64,000 nt of DNA from Bacteriovorax sp. (GCA_014377485.1 JACMPM010000132.1:62001-126000), one strand, 5' to 3'; counted from the stretch's first letter, positions 46,372 through 55,453 are shown. Translations and numbers: made by a program. Notes: generated from the letters alone by a model not told the origin.

Positions 46372-48342
46372 ATGTTGGCAAGTTTTTCTGAGTTTAAATT
46401 CTATCAGTCATTCAGAATACCTGTAGAAGAGGCCGATGATCTAAGGTTTCTGGTTCAAATTGAAAGAGGTCGTGGAGCCAATGAATATATCGATGATGCC
46501 AAATTGATCGATATCAGTTTAACTGGTTTTGGTTTTGCTACGGCAGAGCGAATTTCGGTTGGGAAAGAACTTCTGATTTCACTTCAATTTAAAAAACATC
46601 ACCTTGATTTAACGGGGAGAGTTGTGCGTGCATTTTCGCAAACTCTTGATGATCAAAAAATCATTTATGGTATTGAGATAGATGAAGATAAAGCAATTTC
46701 AAAATTTCTTGAACACTATATTATGGGCTTCTCCTCAGAGCGTTTAAAAGATTGTTTGATCGATTCTGCGATCAAGGAAAGATACACCAAGGCAACTGAT
46801 GGTTTTGAAGTCTTCTCACTCCTATTATCTCTTTTTAAAGACATCACCCATTTTGGAGATAAAGAAGGATTTATCGAATCAATGCTGGAAGAAGTTATTC
46901 GAATTTTGAATGCTCAAAGGGCTTCACTCTTTTTAATTAATCCGGAAACAAATGAGCTTGAGGCCATTTGTGCGCTCGGAATTAGAAAAGAACAATTGAA
47001 GTTTGACTACCGTGTAGGAATCGCAGGTTCTGTTTTCACCACCGGAGTGGCCCTTAATATTGATACCGTTCATGATAGCACGCGTTTTAATGAAGCATTT
47101 GACAAGAAGTTGGGTTTTGAAACTCGTTCGATTATTTGTCATCCAATTCATAATCGCGAAGATAAAATAATTGGTGTAATTGAAGTTTTAAATAAGCGCA
47201 ATGAAGATCGTTTTACTATTGAAGATGAAAAGATAATGAAAGTTCTCTCTCTCATTTTCTCTTCTGTTTTTTATAATTTCACTCCAATGTCTGAAAAGTC
47301 TACTATCAGAAGATTTTCAGGACCGTTTGATAGAAAGAACGCCTTAATTGGTAGAGTTCCTCATGTTGCTTCTCTACGAAGCACAATTATGAAATTGAAA
47401 GATATTGAAGCACCAGTTTTAATTTACGGAGAAAAAGGTGTAGGTAAATCGCTTTATGCAAAAATTCTCCATGTTGAAGGTCAGCGTGGATTGAAACCTT
47501 TTGAAGTGGTTTATTGTGAAGATAGGGACCAAGAGCAAGTTGAAAAATTTCTATTTGGCCCTGATGAAACTGAATGTAAATTGATTGCTTGCCTTGGGGG
47601 AACAGTTCACTTGCATGAGATCTGGGCGCTTTCTATGAAGAACCAAAGAAAGTTTCTGACTATTTTAAGAGACCGCCATATTCCAGATACTAAATTTAGT
47701 ATGGATGTGAGAATAGTCGCAACGACAACCAGAGATCTTGGTGTATTAGTTGCCAACGGTGAATTCGATCGCGATCTTTATGAGTACATGGCAAAAGCTA
47801 CAGTTTTCATTGAGCCGCTTAGAAGACGAGGGGATGACTTTGAACTGCTCGTTGATTATTTTTTGAAAGTTGAATGTAAAAAACAAGGTCTACTTCTTAA
47901 ATCTTTTGCTCCAAAATTAATGGAGAAATTGAAGAAGTATGACTGGCCGGGAAATATTAAAGAGCTTAAGCAATCTGTTGAACGCGCAGTTCTTTATAAT
48001 CCGAAGTCACATGTGATCACTGATATCGATATTCAAGATTCAGCTTCGCCGCTTGTAGATATTTCTGAGAAGAAAAGAATGTTTGGTGACCTTCCATTTG
48101 TAAGTGATCACAACATAGCATTAAAGGATCGACTAGCTTTAGTTGAACGTGAAATGATCCACTCTGAGATCAGAAGAAGCAACGGGAATAAATCTAAAGC
48201 GGCCAAAGAAATGGGAATCAGCCGTGAGGCCCTTAGGAAAAAACTTTTGATGAGTACCGATATTTTAAAATCTCTTAATCTCTCTGAAGAAGAGCGCTTG
48301 AGATTTCAAAAAGAGGACGACGAGTTTGCAGCTGCTGCTTAG
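46372..48342 (+). CDS. PilZ-GAF-AAA(sigma54-activator-like)-Fis regulator with degenerate AAA motifs
   Basis: PilZ-like N-terminus, GAF domain, Walker A GEKGVGKS, GGTVHLHEIWAL in Walker B position, YDWPGNIKELKQSVERA, Fis-type HTH NGNKSKAAKEMGISREALRKKL. Confidence 0.85.
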   Translation: MLASFSEFKFYQSFRIPVEEADDLRFLVQIERGRGANEYIDDAKLIDISLTGFGFATAERISVGKELLISLQFKKHHLDLTGRVVRAFSQTLDDQKIIYGIEIDEDKAISKFLEHYIMGFSSERLKDCLIDSAIKERYTKATDGFEVFSLLLSLFKDITHFGDKEGFIESMLEEVIRILNAQRASLFLINPETNELEAICALGIRKEQLKFDYRVGIAGSVFTTGVALNIDTVHDSTRFNEAFDKKLGFETRSIICHPIHNREDKIIGVIEVLNKRNEDRFTIEDEKIMKVLSLIFSSVFYNFTPMSEKSTIRRFSGPFDRKNALIGRVPHVASLRSTIMKLKDIEAPVLIYGEKGVGKSLYAKILHVEGQRGLKPFEVVYCEDRDQEQVEKFLFGPDETECKLIACLGGTVHLHEIWALSMKNQRKFLTILRDRHIPDTKFSMDVRIVATTTRDLGVLVANGEFDRDLYEYMAKATVFIEPLRRRGDDFELLVDYFLKVECKKQGLLLKSFAPKLMEKLKKYDWPGNIKELKQSVERAVLYNPKSHVITDIDIQDSASPLVDISEKKRMFGDLPFVSDHNIALKDRLALVEREMIHSEIRRSNGNKSKAAKEMGISREALRKKLLMSTDILKSLNLSEEERLRFQKEDDEFAAAA

Positions 48343-48375
48343 TAGAGAATCTAATGAAGAATCGATTGGAGTCTC

Positions 48376-49194
48376 TTGGTGACCTTTTTAACGACCTTCT
48401 TATCACACCTTAACTTTAAGGATTTGATCGATATATTTATCGTGACGATCCTAATTTACCAATTATTATTAATTGTCCGCGGAACTAAAGCTGCTCAGAT
48501 GATCGTAGGACTCGGAGTGCTTTTTGGTCTTTTCTGGCTTGGTATTACCTTTAAGCTTTATTCACTCAACTGGGTTCTTGCCCATTTCTTTGATTCCTTT
48601 TTCATAATTGTTATTGTTCTTTTCCAGGATCAATTCAGAAGTGCACTTGCTTCTGTAGGGACTAGGCGAAATCTTATAACGGTCTTTGCTAAAGACGAAT
48701 ATGATTTTGAAATAGATGAAGTGGTGGAAGCTTCTGGAGCTCTTTCGAGAGAAAAAATTGGAGCTTTGATTGTTATTGAAAGAACCCATGGTCTTCTCAA
48801 TTTCGTTAATACCGGAACACGTTTGGATTCTCGTATTCACTCGGATATAATCTATTCTATTTTCGAATCCAGTTCATCTCTACACGATGGAGCGATCATA
48901 ATCCAAAACGGAAAAATATCTGCAGCAGGATGCTTCCTGCCGCTTTCAAAAAACTTTGATATTGAACGGCATTTGGGAACTCGCCATAGAGCAGCTTTAG
49001 GTCTATCAGAAGTGACGGATGCAATAGTTGTTACAGTTTCTGAGGAAACAGGTAAGATAAATCTATGTGTTGAAGGAATTTTTTATCTTTGTAAGACTGA
49101 AAAAGAGTTAGGCCAGTATTTGCGTCATATTTGGAGCAATGAAAGTTTAGACGGCACACTCAGAGCAATTAAAACGAAAGATATGGTCCGTTAA
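48376..49194 (+). CDS. cdaA: Diadenylate cyclase CdaA
   Basis: N-terminal TM helices; SLHDGAIIIQNGKISAAGCFLPLS and GTRHRAALGLSEVTDAIVVTVSEETGKI (DisA_N DGA and RHR motifs). Confidence 0.95.
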   Translation: MVTFLTTFLSHLNFKDLIDIFIVTILIYQLLLIVRGTKAAQMIVGLGVLFGLFWLGITFKLYSLNWVLAHFFDSFFIIVIVLFQDQFRSALASVGTRRNLITVFAKDEYDFEIDEVVEASGALSREKIGALIVIERTHGLLNFVNTGTRLDSRIHSDIIYSIFESSSSLHDGAIIIQNGKISAAGCFLPLSKNFDIERHLGTRHRAALGLSEVTDAIVVTVSEETGKINLCVEGIFYLCKTEKELGQYLRHIWSNESLDGTLRAIKTKDMVR

Positions 49195-49223
49195 AATAAT
49201 AATAGAATTTTAAAGTTAAATAA

Positions 49224-49907
49224 ATGAAACGTGAGACAGCACAACGACATTCACTGAAAATCATCGCCATCTTTTTTGCTGTGTCGTTATGGTTTTATGT
49301 TTTAAATAGTGAGCCTATTCAAATAGAGAGAAAGCTCCCGATTAATTACATAGTGCCCAAAGGCTTTACGATTGCCAGTCTTAGTGAAAAGGAAGTTACT
49401 CTAAAAATTAAAGGCTCCAAGGCCTTCATTCAAAATATTTTTTCAAATAAAGAAAAACTTAATGTGGATTTGAATCCTTATTTTGTGTCTTCTGGAAAAT
49501 CATTCAAAGTTAAATTCTATGCTAGTGATGTGACAGTTCCATTCGGCGTAGAAATTCTAGATATCTCGCCCAAAGAAACATCAATCGAACTAGACCGCAA
49601 TGTCATAATGGAAATGCCCATTAAAGTTCTTTATATTGGCGATGCTCCAAGAGATCGAAAAATAAAAGAAGTCTTAATAGAACCTCAAAATTTGATGATC
49701 TCCGGACCGATCGAGATATTAAAATCTGTGTCAAGACTTGAAACCGCCCCCGTAAATCTAGCCTTGTTTAATAAAGACGAAGGCAGTACAACAGTGTCCT
49801 TAAGTGACCTTGACCCACGATTAAAATTCGAAGAGGTCCCCAAAGTAAAACTTAAATACAAGACACAATTATTGAATTCAAAACACATCATAAAAAACAA
49901 TTTATAA
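49224..49907 (+). CDS. cdaR: YbbR-domain protein (CdaR-like)
   Basis: N-terminal TM plus YbbR repeats (VTLKIKGSKAFIQNIFSNKEKLNVDLNPY); lies between cdaA and glmM. Confidence 0.85.
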   Translation: MKRETAQRHSLKIIAIFFAVSLWFYVLNSEPIQIERKLPINYIVPKGFTIASLSEKEVTLKIKGSKAFIQNIFSNKEKLNVDLNPYFVSSGKSFKVKFYASDVTVPFGVEILDISPKETSIELDRNVIMEMPIKVLYIGDAPRDRKIKEVLIEPQNLMISGPIEILKSVSRLETAPVNLALFNKDEGSTTVSLSDLDPRLKFEEVPKVKLKYKTQLLNSKHIIKNNL

Positions 49908-49943
49908 TAGATAAAAATAAAAGAATGACCAAAGGATTTTAAA

Positions 49944-51308
49944 ATGTCGGAAAGAAAATTATTTGGAACAGACGGCATCAGGGGAAAGGCAAATGTCTAC
50001 CCTATGACAGCTGAGATCGCTACAGCACTTGGCAGAGCTGTGACTCATTACTTTCAATCAACCAATCCTACTAATACCAAACCACTCATTATTGTCGGAA
50101 AAGACACCAGGCTCAGTTGTTATATGCTAGAGATGGCTTTTGCTTCAGGGGTTTGTTCACAAGGTGGAGAGGTTATTTTAACCGGCCCACTTCCCACTCC
50201 GGGAATTGCCTTTGTTACGCATTCAATGCGTGCAGATGCAGGTGTAATGATCTCTGCTTCTCATAATCATTTTCAAGATAATGGAATTAAAATTTTCGAC
50301 GGAAAGGGATTTAAACTTCCTGACTCAGTTGAATTAGAGCTAGAACGTTTAGTTCTCAATCCAGAATCAATGCCGTTTAAAACGGGTTCGCAATTGGGAA
50401 ATGCTGAGAGATTAAAAGAAGTTTATGGACGATATATCGTTCATGTTAAATCAGCTCTTGCCTATGATTACGATTTAGATGGAATGAGAATTGTACTTGA
50501 TTGCGCCAATGGAGCTGGTTATAAAGTAACTCCTATGATGTTTCATGAATTAGGAGCAGAAGTATTTCCTCTAGGAATTAATCCCAATGGTGAAAATATT
50601 AATAAAAATTGTGGCTCCCTTCATCCCGAAGCAGCTAGAGCTGAAGTTTTAAAATATCGTGCTGATATTGGCGTTTGTATTGATGGTGACGGGGATAGAG
50701 TAACTGTCATTGATGAAGAAGGAACTATTGTCGACGGAGACAAACTAATAGGCCTTTTTGCCAAACTTCTTTTATCTCGCGGAGAACTAAAAAAAGGGGA
50801 TACTGTTGTTGGAACAGTCATGTCCAATTTAGGTCTTGAACTTTATATAAAGTCTTTAGGTTTAAACTTTGTGCGTACAAAAGTCGGAGACCGCTATATC
50901 ATCGAGTACATGAGATCTAATGGATGTATTCTGGGGGGCGAACCGTCGGGTCATATTATTTTTATAAAGCATTCGACGACAGGTGACGGCGCTCTGGGAG
51001 CATTAAAAGTTATAGAGTCGATGAAATACTTTAATCTCCCTCTAAAAGATTTAGTTGAAGAAATAGAACTTTTCCCTCAAATTATTAAAAATGTTATAGT
51101 GAAAAATAAACCACCACTTGAATCTGTCGCAAGCATTCAAGATGCGATTAAAAAAGCTGAAGAGAGGCTACTTGGAAAAGGGCGTGTACTTTTACGCTAT
51201 TCTGGAACCGAGCCGCTATTGCGTGTGATGGTTGAAGGCAATATTGCCGAGACCGTCGAAGAAGAGTGTCAGCGGTTAATTGATATTGTAACAAAAGAAA
51301 TTGGATAA
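49944..51308 (+). CDS. glmM: Phosphoglucosamine mutase
   Basis: KLFGTDGIRGKAN, MISASHNHFQDNGIKIF, DGDGDRV, LGGEPSGHIIF, LLRYSGTEPLLRVMVEG. Confidence 0.97.
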   Translation: MSERKLFGTDGIRGKANVYPMTAEIATALGRAVTHYFQSTNPTNTKPLIIVGKDTRLSCYMLEMAFASGVCSQGGEVILTGPLPTPGIAFVTHSMRADAGVMISASHNHFQDNGIKIFDGKGFKLPDSVELELERLVLNPESMPFKTGSQLGNAERLKEVYGRYIVHVKSALAYDYDLDGMRIVLDCANGAGYKVTPMMFHELGAEVFPLGINPNGENINKNCGSLHPEAARAEVLKYRADIGVCIDGDGDRVTVIDEEGTIVDGDKLIGLFAKLLLSRGELKKGDTVVGTVMSNLGLELYIKSLGLNFVRTKVGDRYIIEYMRSNGCILGGEPSGHIIFIKHSTTGDGALGALKVIESMKYFNLPLKDLVEEIELFPQIIKNVIVKNKPPLESVASIQDAIKKAEERLLGKGRVLLRYSGTEPLLRVMVEGNIAETVEEECQRLIDIVTKEIG

Positions 51309-51332
51309 TTATTTTTTGATCCAGGAGCATCT

Positions 51333-52097
51333 ATGAATACAGGAATTCCTCGTTTAGGAATAAATATTGATCATGTGGCAACTCTAAGACAAGCGCGTGG
51401 AGAAGAATATCCAAGTGTAGTCGATGCAGCTCAGGCTTCACTTTTAAATGGTGCTGATCAAATCACAATCCATTTAAGAGAAGACCGCAGACATATCCAA
51501 GACTATGACGTTGAAGCCGTTAGGCTTGTTACAAAAAGATTTGGAAAGCCCCTCAATTTAGAAATGGGAGTTAATCCTGAGATTGTAGAAATTGCCATTG
51601 CTTCCACCCCTGAGTGGATTTGCATCGTGCCTGAAAGTCGCGCCGAAAAAACGACTGAAGGTGGGCTGGATTTGTTAGACGATGATAATTTTATTCGCGT
51701 TGAAGAAGCCGTGAAAAAATTAAAATCTTCAATCAAAGATGTTAAGATTTCTCTTTTTCTAGAAGCTAAAACTGAAACGCTTATGCGAGCAGCTGAACTT
51801 CCCATTGATGCTGTGGAAATTCACACTGGAGAATTTGCGAAAGTTTTTTCTAACGGCGATGATATTTCTAAATTTATCGAGCAATATAAAAACGCTCGCG
51901 AATTTCTTCACTCTCATAAAATTGCCTGTCACGCAGGTCATGGTTTGACAGATGAAAGTGTCGTCCCTCTTTTAGAAAGTAAAATTTTTGAAGAGTATAA
52001 TATTGGTCACTGGATAATTTGCCACTCTCTTTTTAATGGTTTAGCAAATACCGTTAAAAGCTTGAAAGCGACGTTCGACGCTCACCCGCTAAAATAA
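51333..52097 (+). CDS. pdxJ: Pyridoxine 5'-phosphate synthase
   Basis: LGINIDHVATLRQARGEEYPSVVDAAQASLLNGADQITIHLREDRRHIQDYDV. Confidence 0.97.
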   Translation: MNTGIPRLGINIDHVATLRQARGEEYPSVVDAAQASLLNGADQITIHLREDRRHIQDYDVEAVRLVTKRFGKPLNLEMGVNPEIVEIAIASTPEWICIVPESRAEKTTEGGLDLLDDDNFIRVEEAVKKLKSSIKDVKISLFLEAKTETLMRAAELPIDAVEIHTGEFAKVFSNGDDISKFIEQYKNAREFLHSHKIACHAGHGLTDESVVPLLESKIFEEYNIGHWIICHSLFNGLANTVKSLKATFDAHPLK

Positions 52098-52112
52098 TAA
52101 AGAAGGCCCACT

Positions 52113-52538
52113 ATGAGTTCAATTCGCACTTGGAAAAAAGTTTTAGAATCTGATCTTGCCAATATAGCAACAGAGTTAAAAGAAGTGGTTCAACCACCTT
52201 GTGTTATCATTCTCGAAGGTCCTGTAGGCGCTGGCAAGACAACCTTTACCAGAGCATTTATTGAACGTGAGGGAGCTCCTAGTCCTACCTATTCTTTGAT
52301 TAACGAAATCGATAATATCGTTCATGCAGACCTTTATCGGATTGAAAAAAAAGAAGAGCTCATTCATTTAGAAATACCCATGTATTTAGAAGAGAAAGAT
52401 TATTTTTTAATCGAGTGGGGAATGCCCTACCTCTATGAACTCCAAAGAATTATTGGGGATGAGTTTAAGTTTTATCAATTGAAAATAGAAATTAATGAAC
52501 AGAAAAGCCGAAATTTTACTCTCAATAAAATATCCTAA
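52113..52538 (+). CDS. tsaE: tRNA threonylcarbamoyladenosine biosynthesis protein TsaE
   Basis: IILEGPVGAGKTTFTRAFIEREGAPSPTYSLINEID-NIVHADLYRIE. Confidence 0.92.
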   Translation: MSSIRTWKKVLESDLANIATELKEVVQPPCVIILEGPVGAGKTTFTRAFIEREGAPSPTYSLINEIDNIVHADLYRIEKKEELIHLEIPMYLEEKDYFLIEWGMPYLYELQRIIGDEFKFYQLKIEINEQKSRNFTLNKIS

Positions 52539-52720
52539 AATTCCATTTCTAGTGGGCAAAAAATACCGACAAAAACACTTTTGTATATTTATTTTTAGAT
52601 CCTTAAAGGCGATGAATCAAATGACCTAATTCCTCGGTTTTATTGAGGAAAGTCACGATTAGGACGCTTAAGATTACCTTAATTTCAACACCTTACATCG
52701 TAAAGATAGTATTTTGTTGA

Positions 52721-52752
52721 TTGACTTCGACTCCGTTTACTTGTCATACTAT
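52721..52752 (+). promoter_or_regulatory. Candidate sigma70-like promoter for the Rrf2/cysteine desulfurase unit
   Basis: TTGACT (52721) followed by CATACTAT (52745-52752); spacing 18-20 nt depending on the -10 register. Confidence 0.35.
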
Positions 52753-52900
52753 TTAGGTAGAAACGATTCTGAAGGAATTTGGAATTAGTTTAAAGAAGAG
52801 AAAGCAAGGATTGGCTTTCTCAAGTAGACGGCACACATTTTCTTAAGAATTTTATCTAGACCAGCTATCGAGCAATTGGATTTTTTATGGAGGAAGACCA

Positions 52901-53419
52901 ATGAGACTTACATCTAAAGGACGTTACGCAGTTAGAGCAATGTTAGACCTTACCAGCCATTCAAATGGTAATCCGGTAAGACTACAAGAAATCTCAACAA
53001 GACAAAACATCAGTTTGCACTACCTTGAGCAACTTTTCAGAAAGCTAAGAAATGGCCAAGCTGTAAAGTCGGTTCGTGGACCAGGCGGTGGTTATGTTCT
53101 TGCGAGAAACATGGATCAAATAACAATCAAAGACGTACTAGACTGTGTTGGTGAAAACATCAATCCAGCTAGAGACATCATTGGATCAGAAGCGGAAGCT
53201 GCGAATTCACTAGAATTCCATCTTTCGAAAAACTACTTCATGAACCTCGGTATTATTATGAAGGAATACTTAGCAACGACTTCTCTTGGCGATCTTGTTA
53301 GAAAGTCAAAAGAAACTGAAATTGAAGCTGGAATTGGTCAAAACAATTCTGAAGCTCATGCTCAGTCTGGGATTATGACTTCTTCGATTAGAAATCCAAT
53401 CGGAGAGATCAATCAGTAA
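52901..53419 (+). CDS. Rrf2-family transcriptional regulator (IscR-like, cluster Cys absent)
   Basis: MRLTSKGRYAVRAMLDLTSHSNGNPVRLQEISTRQNISLHYLEQLFRKLRNGQAVKSVRGPGGGYVLAR. Confidence 0.93.
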   Translation: MRLTSKGRYAVRAMLDLTSHSNGNPVRLQEISTRQNISLHYLEQLFRKLRNGQAVKSVRGPGGGYVLARNMDQITIKDVLDCVGENINPARDIIGSEAEAANSLEFHLSKNYFMNLGIIMKEYLATTSLGDLVRKSKETEIEAGIGQNNSEAHAQSGIMTSSIRNPIGEINQ

Positions 53420-54578
53420 TCGTTTCTATTTTGATTATAATGCAACATCCCCGCTCTCGAAGAAAGTCATAGAGTTTCTTCGAAGCGGGGATTTTTTATT
53501 TGGAAATCCTGCTTCACTTCATCAAACTGGAAAAAAATCTCGTAAACATATCAACGAGACCACTGATTATTTATTTCAGACATTTTCTCTAGACCCAAAA
53601 GAGTTTCATCTTTTTTATCACTCCGGAGCTACCGAGGGAATTAATACCTTTTTTAAAGGTGTGGCCCTAAAATATTTTAAGGAAAAAAAAGCTGTCAGTT
53701 TTTTCTTTTCAACTGTCGATCACGCTTGTGTCGTTCAATTAAAAGAAGACTTGGAAGCGTTTGGGCATAATGTTTTCTATTTTAATGTAAATCACGATGG
53801 AATATTCAACACAGAAGAATTAATTGGTAAAATTAATCATGAAGAACGCGCAGGCCACGAAACATTCGTAAACTTTACCTATATAAATAATGAAACCGGT
53901 ATTGTTTGGCCACTTTCACAGGCCTTGAGGATAAAAGAAGAAACCAATTCTTTTGTCCATGTGGATGCAGTTCAGTTGGTCGGAAAAATCGCTAACTGGA
54001 ACTATCTTTCTTCAAAATTAGACGGGTATACTTTTTCTGGTCATAAGTTTGGTGCACTTAAAGGAATCGGATTTTCGTTTTTTAAAAAAGACATGAAATT
54101 TTCTCCCTTGCTAGTTGGTGGCAATCAACAACTCGGACTTAGGGCCGGAACAGAAAATGCCATTGGTATTTATTCTTTAAAACTTGCTTTGGAAGATATT
54201 AATGAACAATTTTCTGCGACAGAACTCCTTGAAGCTAAAAATGAGATTGAATCAAAATTAATTAATCTGATTGGCGCAAAAGGTGAAGTCGTAGCACTTC
54301 ATTCGCCGCTGAGAAATCTCAACACTATTTTCTTGGTTTTACACGGTCAAAAAGCAGAAATCTTAAGTGCTAAATTTGATCTTCAAGGCGTAGATCTCTC
54401 AACAGGGTCAGCTTGCTCGTCTGGTATTATTAAAGAAAATCGTATTCTCATGAGTATGGGGTATAGCTTTGATGATTCTCGTTCGTCTCTTCGCTTTTCT
54501 TTTTCACCTTTGATGAAAAAATCAGAGGCGCAAAAATATTTTGAAAAAATAGAAAGTGTTTTAAAAGGTATTCTCTAA
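53412..54578 (+). CDS. Cysteine desulfurase (IscS/NifS family), non-canonical start likely
   Basis: Open frame upstream of the track start encodes RFYFDYNATSPLSKKVIEFLRSGDFLFGNPASLHQTGKKSRKHINE ... FYHSGATEGINTFF; PLP Lys in SGHKFGALKG; catalytic Cys in STGSACSSG. Start placed tentatively at ATC 53412. Confidence 0.88.
   Translation: MSNRFYFDYNATSPLSKKVIEFLRSGDFLFGNPASLHQTGKKSRKHINETTDYLFQTFSLDPKEFHLFYHSGATEGINTFFKGVALKYFKEKKAVSFFFSTVDHACVVQLKEDLEAFGHNVFYFNVNHDGIFNTEELIGKINHEERAGHETFVNFTYINNETGIVWPLSQALRIKEETNSFVHVDAVQLVGKIANWNYLSSKLDGYTFSGHKFGALKGIGFSFFKKDMKFSPLLVGGNQQLGLRAGTENAIGIYSLKLALEDINEQFSATELLEAKNEIESKLINLIGAKGEVVALHSPLRNLNTIFLVLHGQKAEILSAKFDLQGVDLSTGSACSSGIIKENRILMSMGYSFDDSRSSLRFSFSPLMKKSEAQKYFEKIESVLKGIL
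53447..53501 (+). terminator. Intrinsic-terminator-like hairpin inside the 5' end of the cysteine desulfurase ORF
   Basis: ATCCCCGCTCTCGAAGAAA (53447-53465) pairs with TTTCTTCGAAGCGGGGAT (53475-53492), one bulged C, 9-nt loop, followed by TTTTTATTT. Confidence 0.75.
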
Positions 54579-54594
54579 AAAATTCCATAAAAAA

Positions 54595-54612
54595 GGGGAT
54601 GTGTACATCCCC
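54595..54612 (-). terminator. Rho-independent terminator for the BI-1/YccA gene
   Basis: Minus strand GGGGATG-TACA-CATCCCC then TTTTTTATGG. Confidence 0.75.
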
Positions 54613-54639
54613 ACGATCAATACTATTAATTATTGTTTC

Positions 54640-55356
54640 TTATCTGCGACGATCGCCGCTTAAGCGTAAAATCATCATAAATAGGTTAATGAAATCTAAA
54701 TAAAGAGTAAGGGCCCCTAGAATAGTCGCTCTACCTTTATCTTCTTCATTAAAAGTCTGACGTCCTATCATTTTAATTTTTTGAGTATCATAAGCAGTGA
54801 GTCCTGCGAATACTAATAAACCGATCAAACTATAAGCTAATCCAGCAGCTCCACCCATCATTCCCGGGAAAAATATTGAGAGTATTGAAAATCCAATCAT
54901 CCCAAATAGTCCCATCATGCAAAATGATCCTACAGGGCCTAGGTCTTTCTTAGTGAAGTAACCAAAAGCAGTAAGACCGCCGAATCCAATCGCAGTTGTA
55001 AAAAAAGCGGATTGAATACTAGCTGTCGTATAGATTGCAAAAATTACCGAAAAAGTTACACCCGTTAGTGCAGAGTAAAGTAAAAATAATGCAGTAGCAG
55101 TAAGTACACTCATGCGATTAATCAAACCGCTGATCGAAAGCACTAAACCAAACTGAGCTATAATAACTACCCAGAAAAGAGCACGATTTTGCATTATTGT
55201 TTGAACTAAACTTTCGTTAGTTCCGATGTAAGATGCCACGAATCCTGTAATTAAAACACCTATCGACATCCATTGATAAACTTTAGTCATGAATGCAGCG
55301 TTTTCTTTTGCGACTACATCACCTTCTGTAAAAAACTGGCCATTTTGGTTTGCCAT
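54640..55356 (-). CDS. Bax inhibitor-1/YccA family membrane protein
   Basis: Multiple TMs; ILSIFFPGMMGGAAGLAYSLIGLLVFAGLTAYDTQKIK, GALTLYLDFINLFMMILRLSGDRR. Confidence 0.92.
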   Translation of the reverse strand: MANQNGQFFTEGDVVAKENAAFMTKVYQWMSIGVLITGFVASYIGTNESLVQTIMQNRALFWVVIIAQFGLVLSISGLINRMSVLTATALFLLYSALTGVTFSVIFAIYTTASIQSAFFTTAIGFGGLTAFGYFTKKDLGPVGSFCMMGLFGMIGFSILSIFFPGMMGGAAGLAYSLIGLLVFAGLTAYDTQKIKMIGRQTFNEEDKGRATILGALTLYLDFINLFMMILRLSGDRRR

Positions 55357-55453
55357 ATAAAAACACCCCTGGTTCAAATAAGTTTGAATAGGCTGATTGT
55401 ACTCCTAAAATTTTTGAAAATTAAGCTTTTTCAGCTCATCAATCAGGTGGTTT

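Noticed and set aside
53661-54578. Track start of the cysteine desulfurase at GTG 53661
   Set aside because: Would delete about 80 conserved residues including the NifS N-terminal strand and SGATE cofactor motif.
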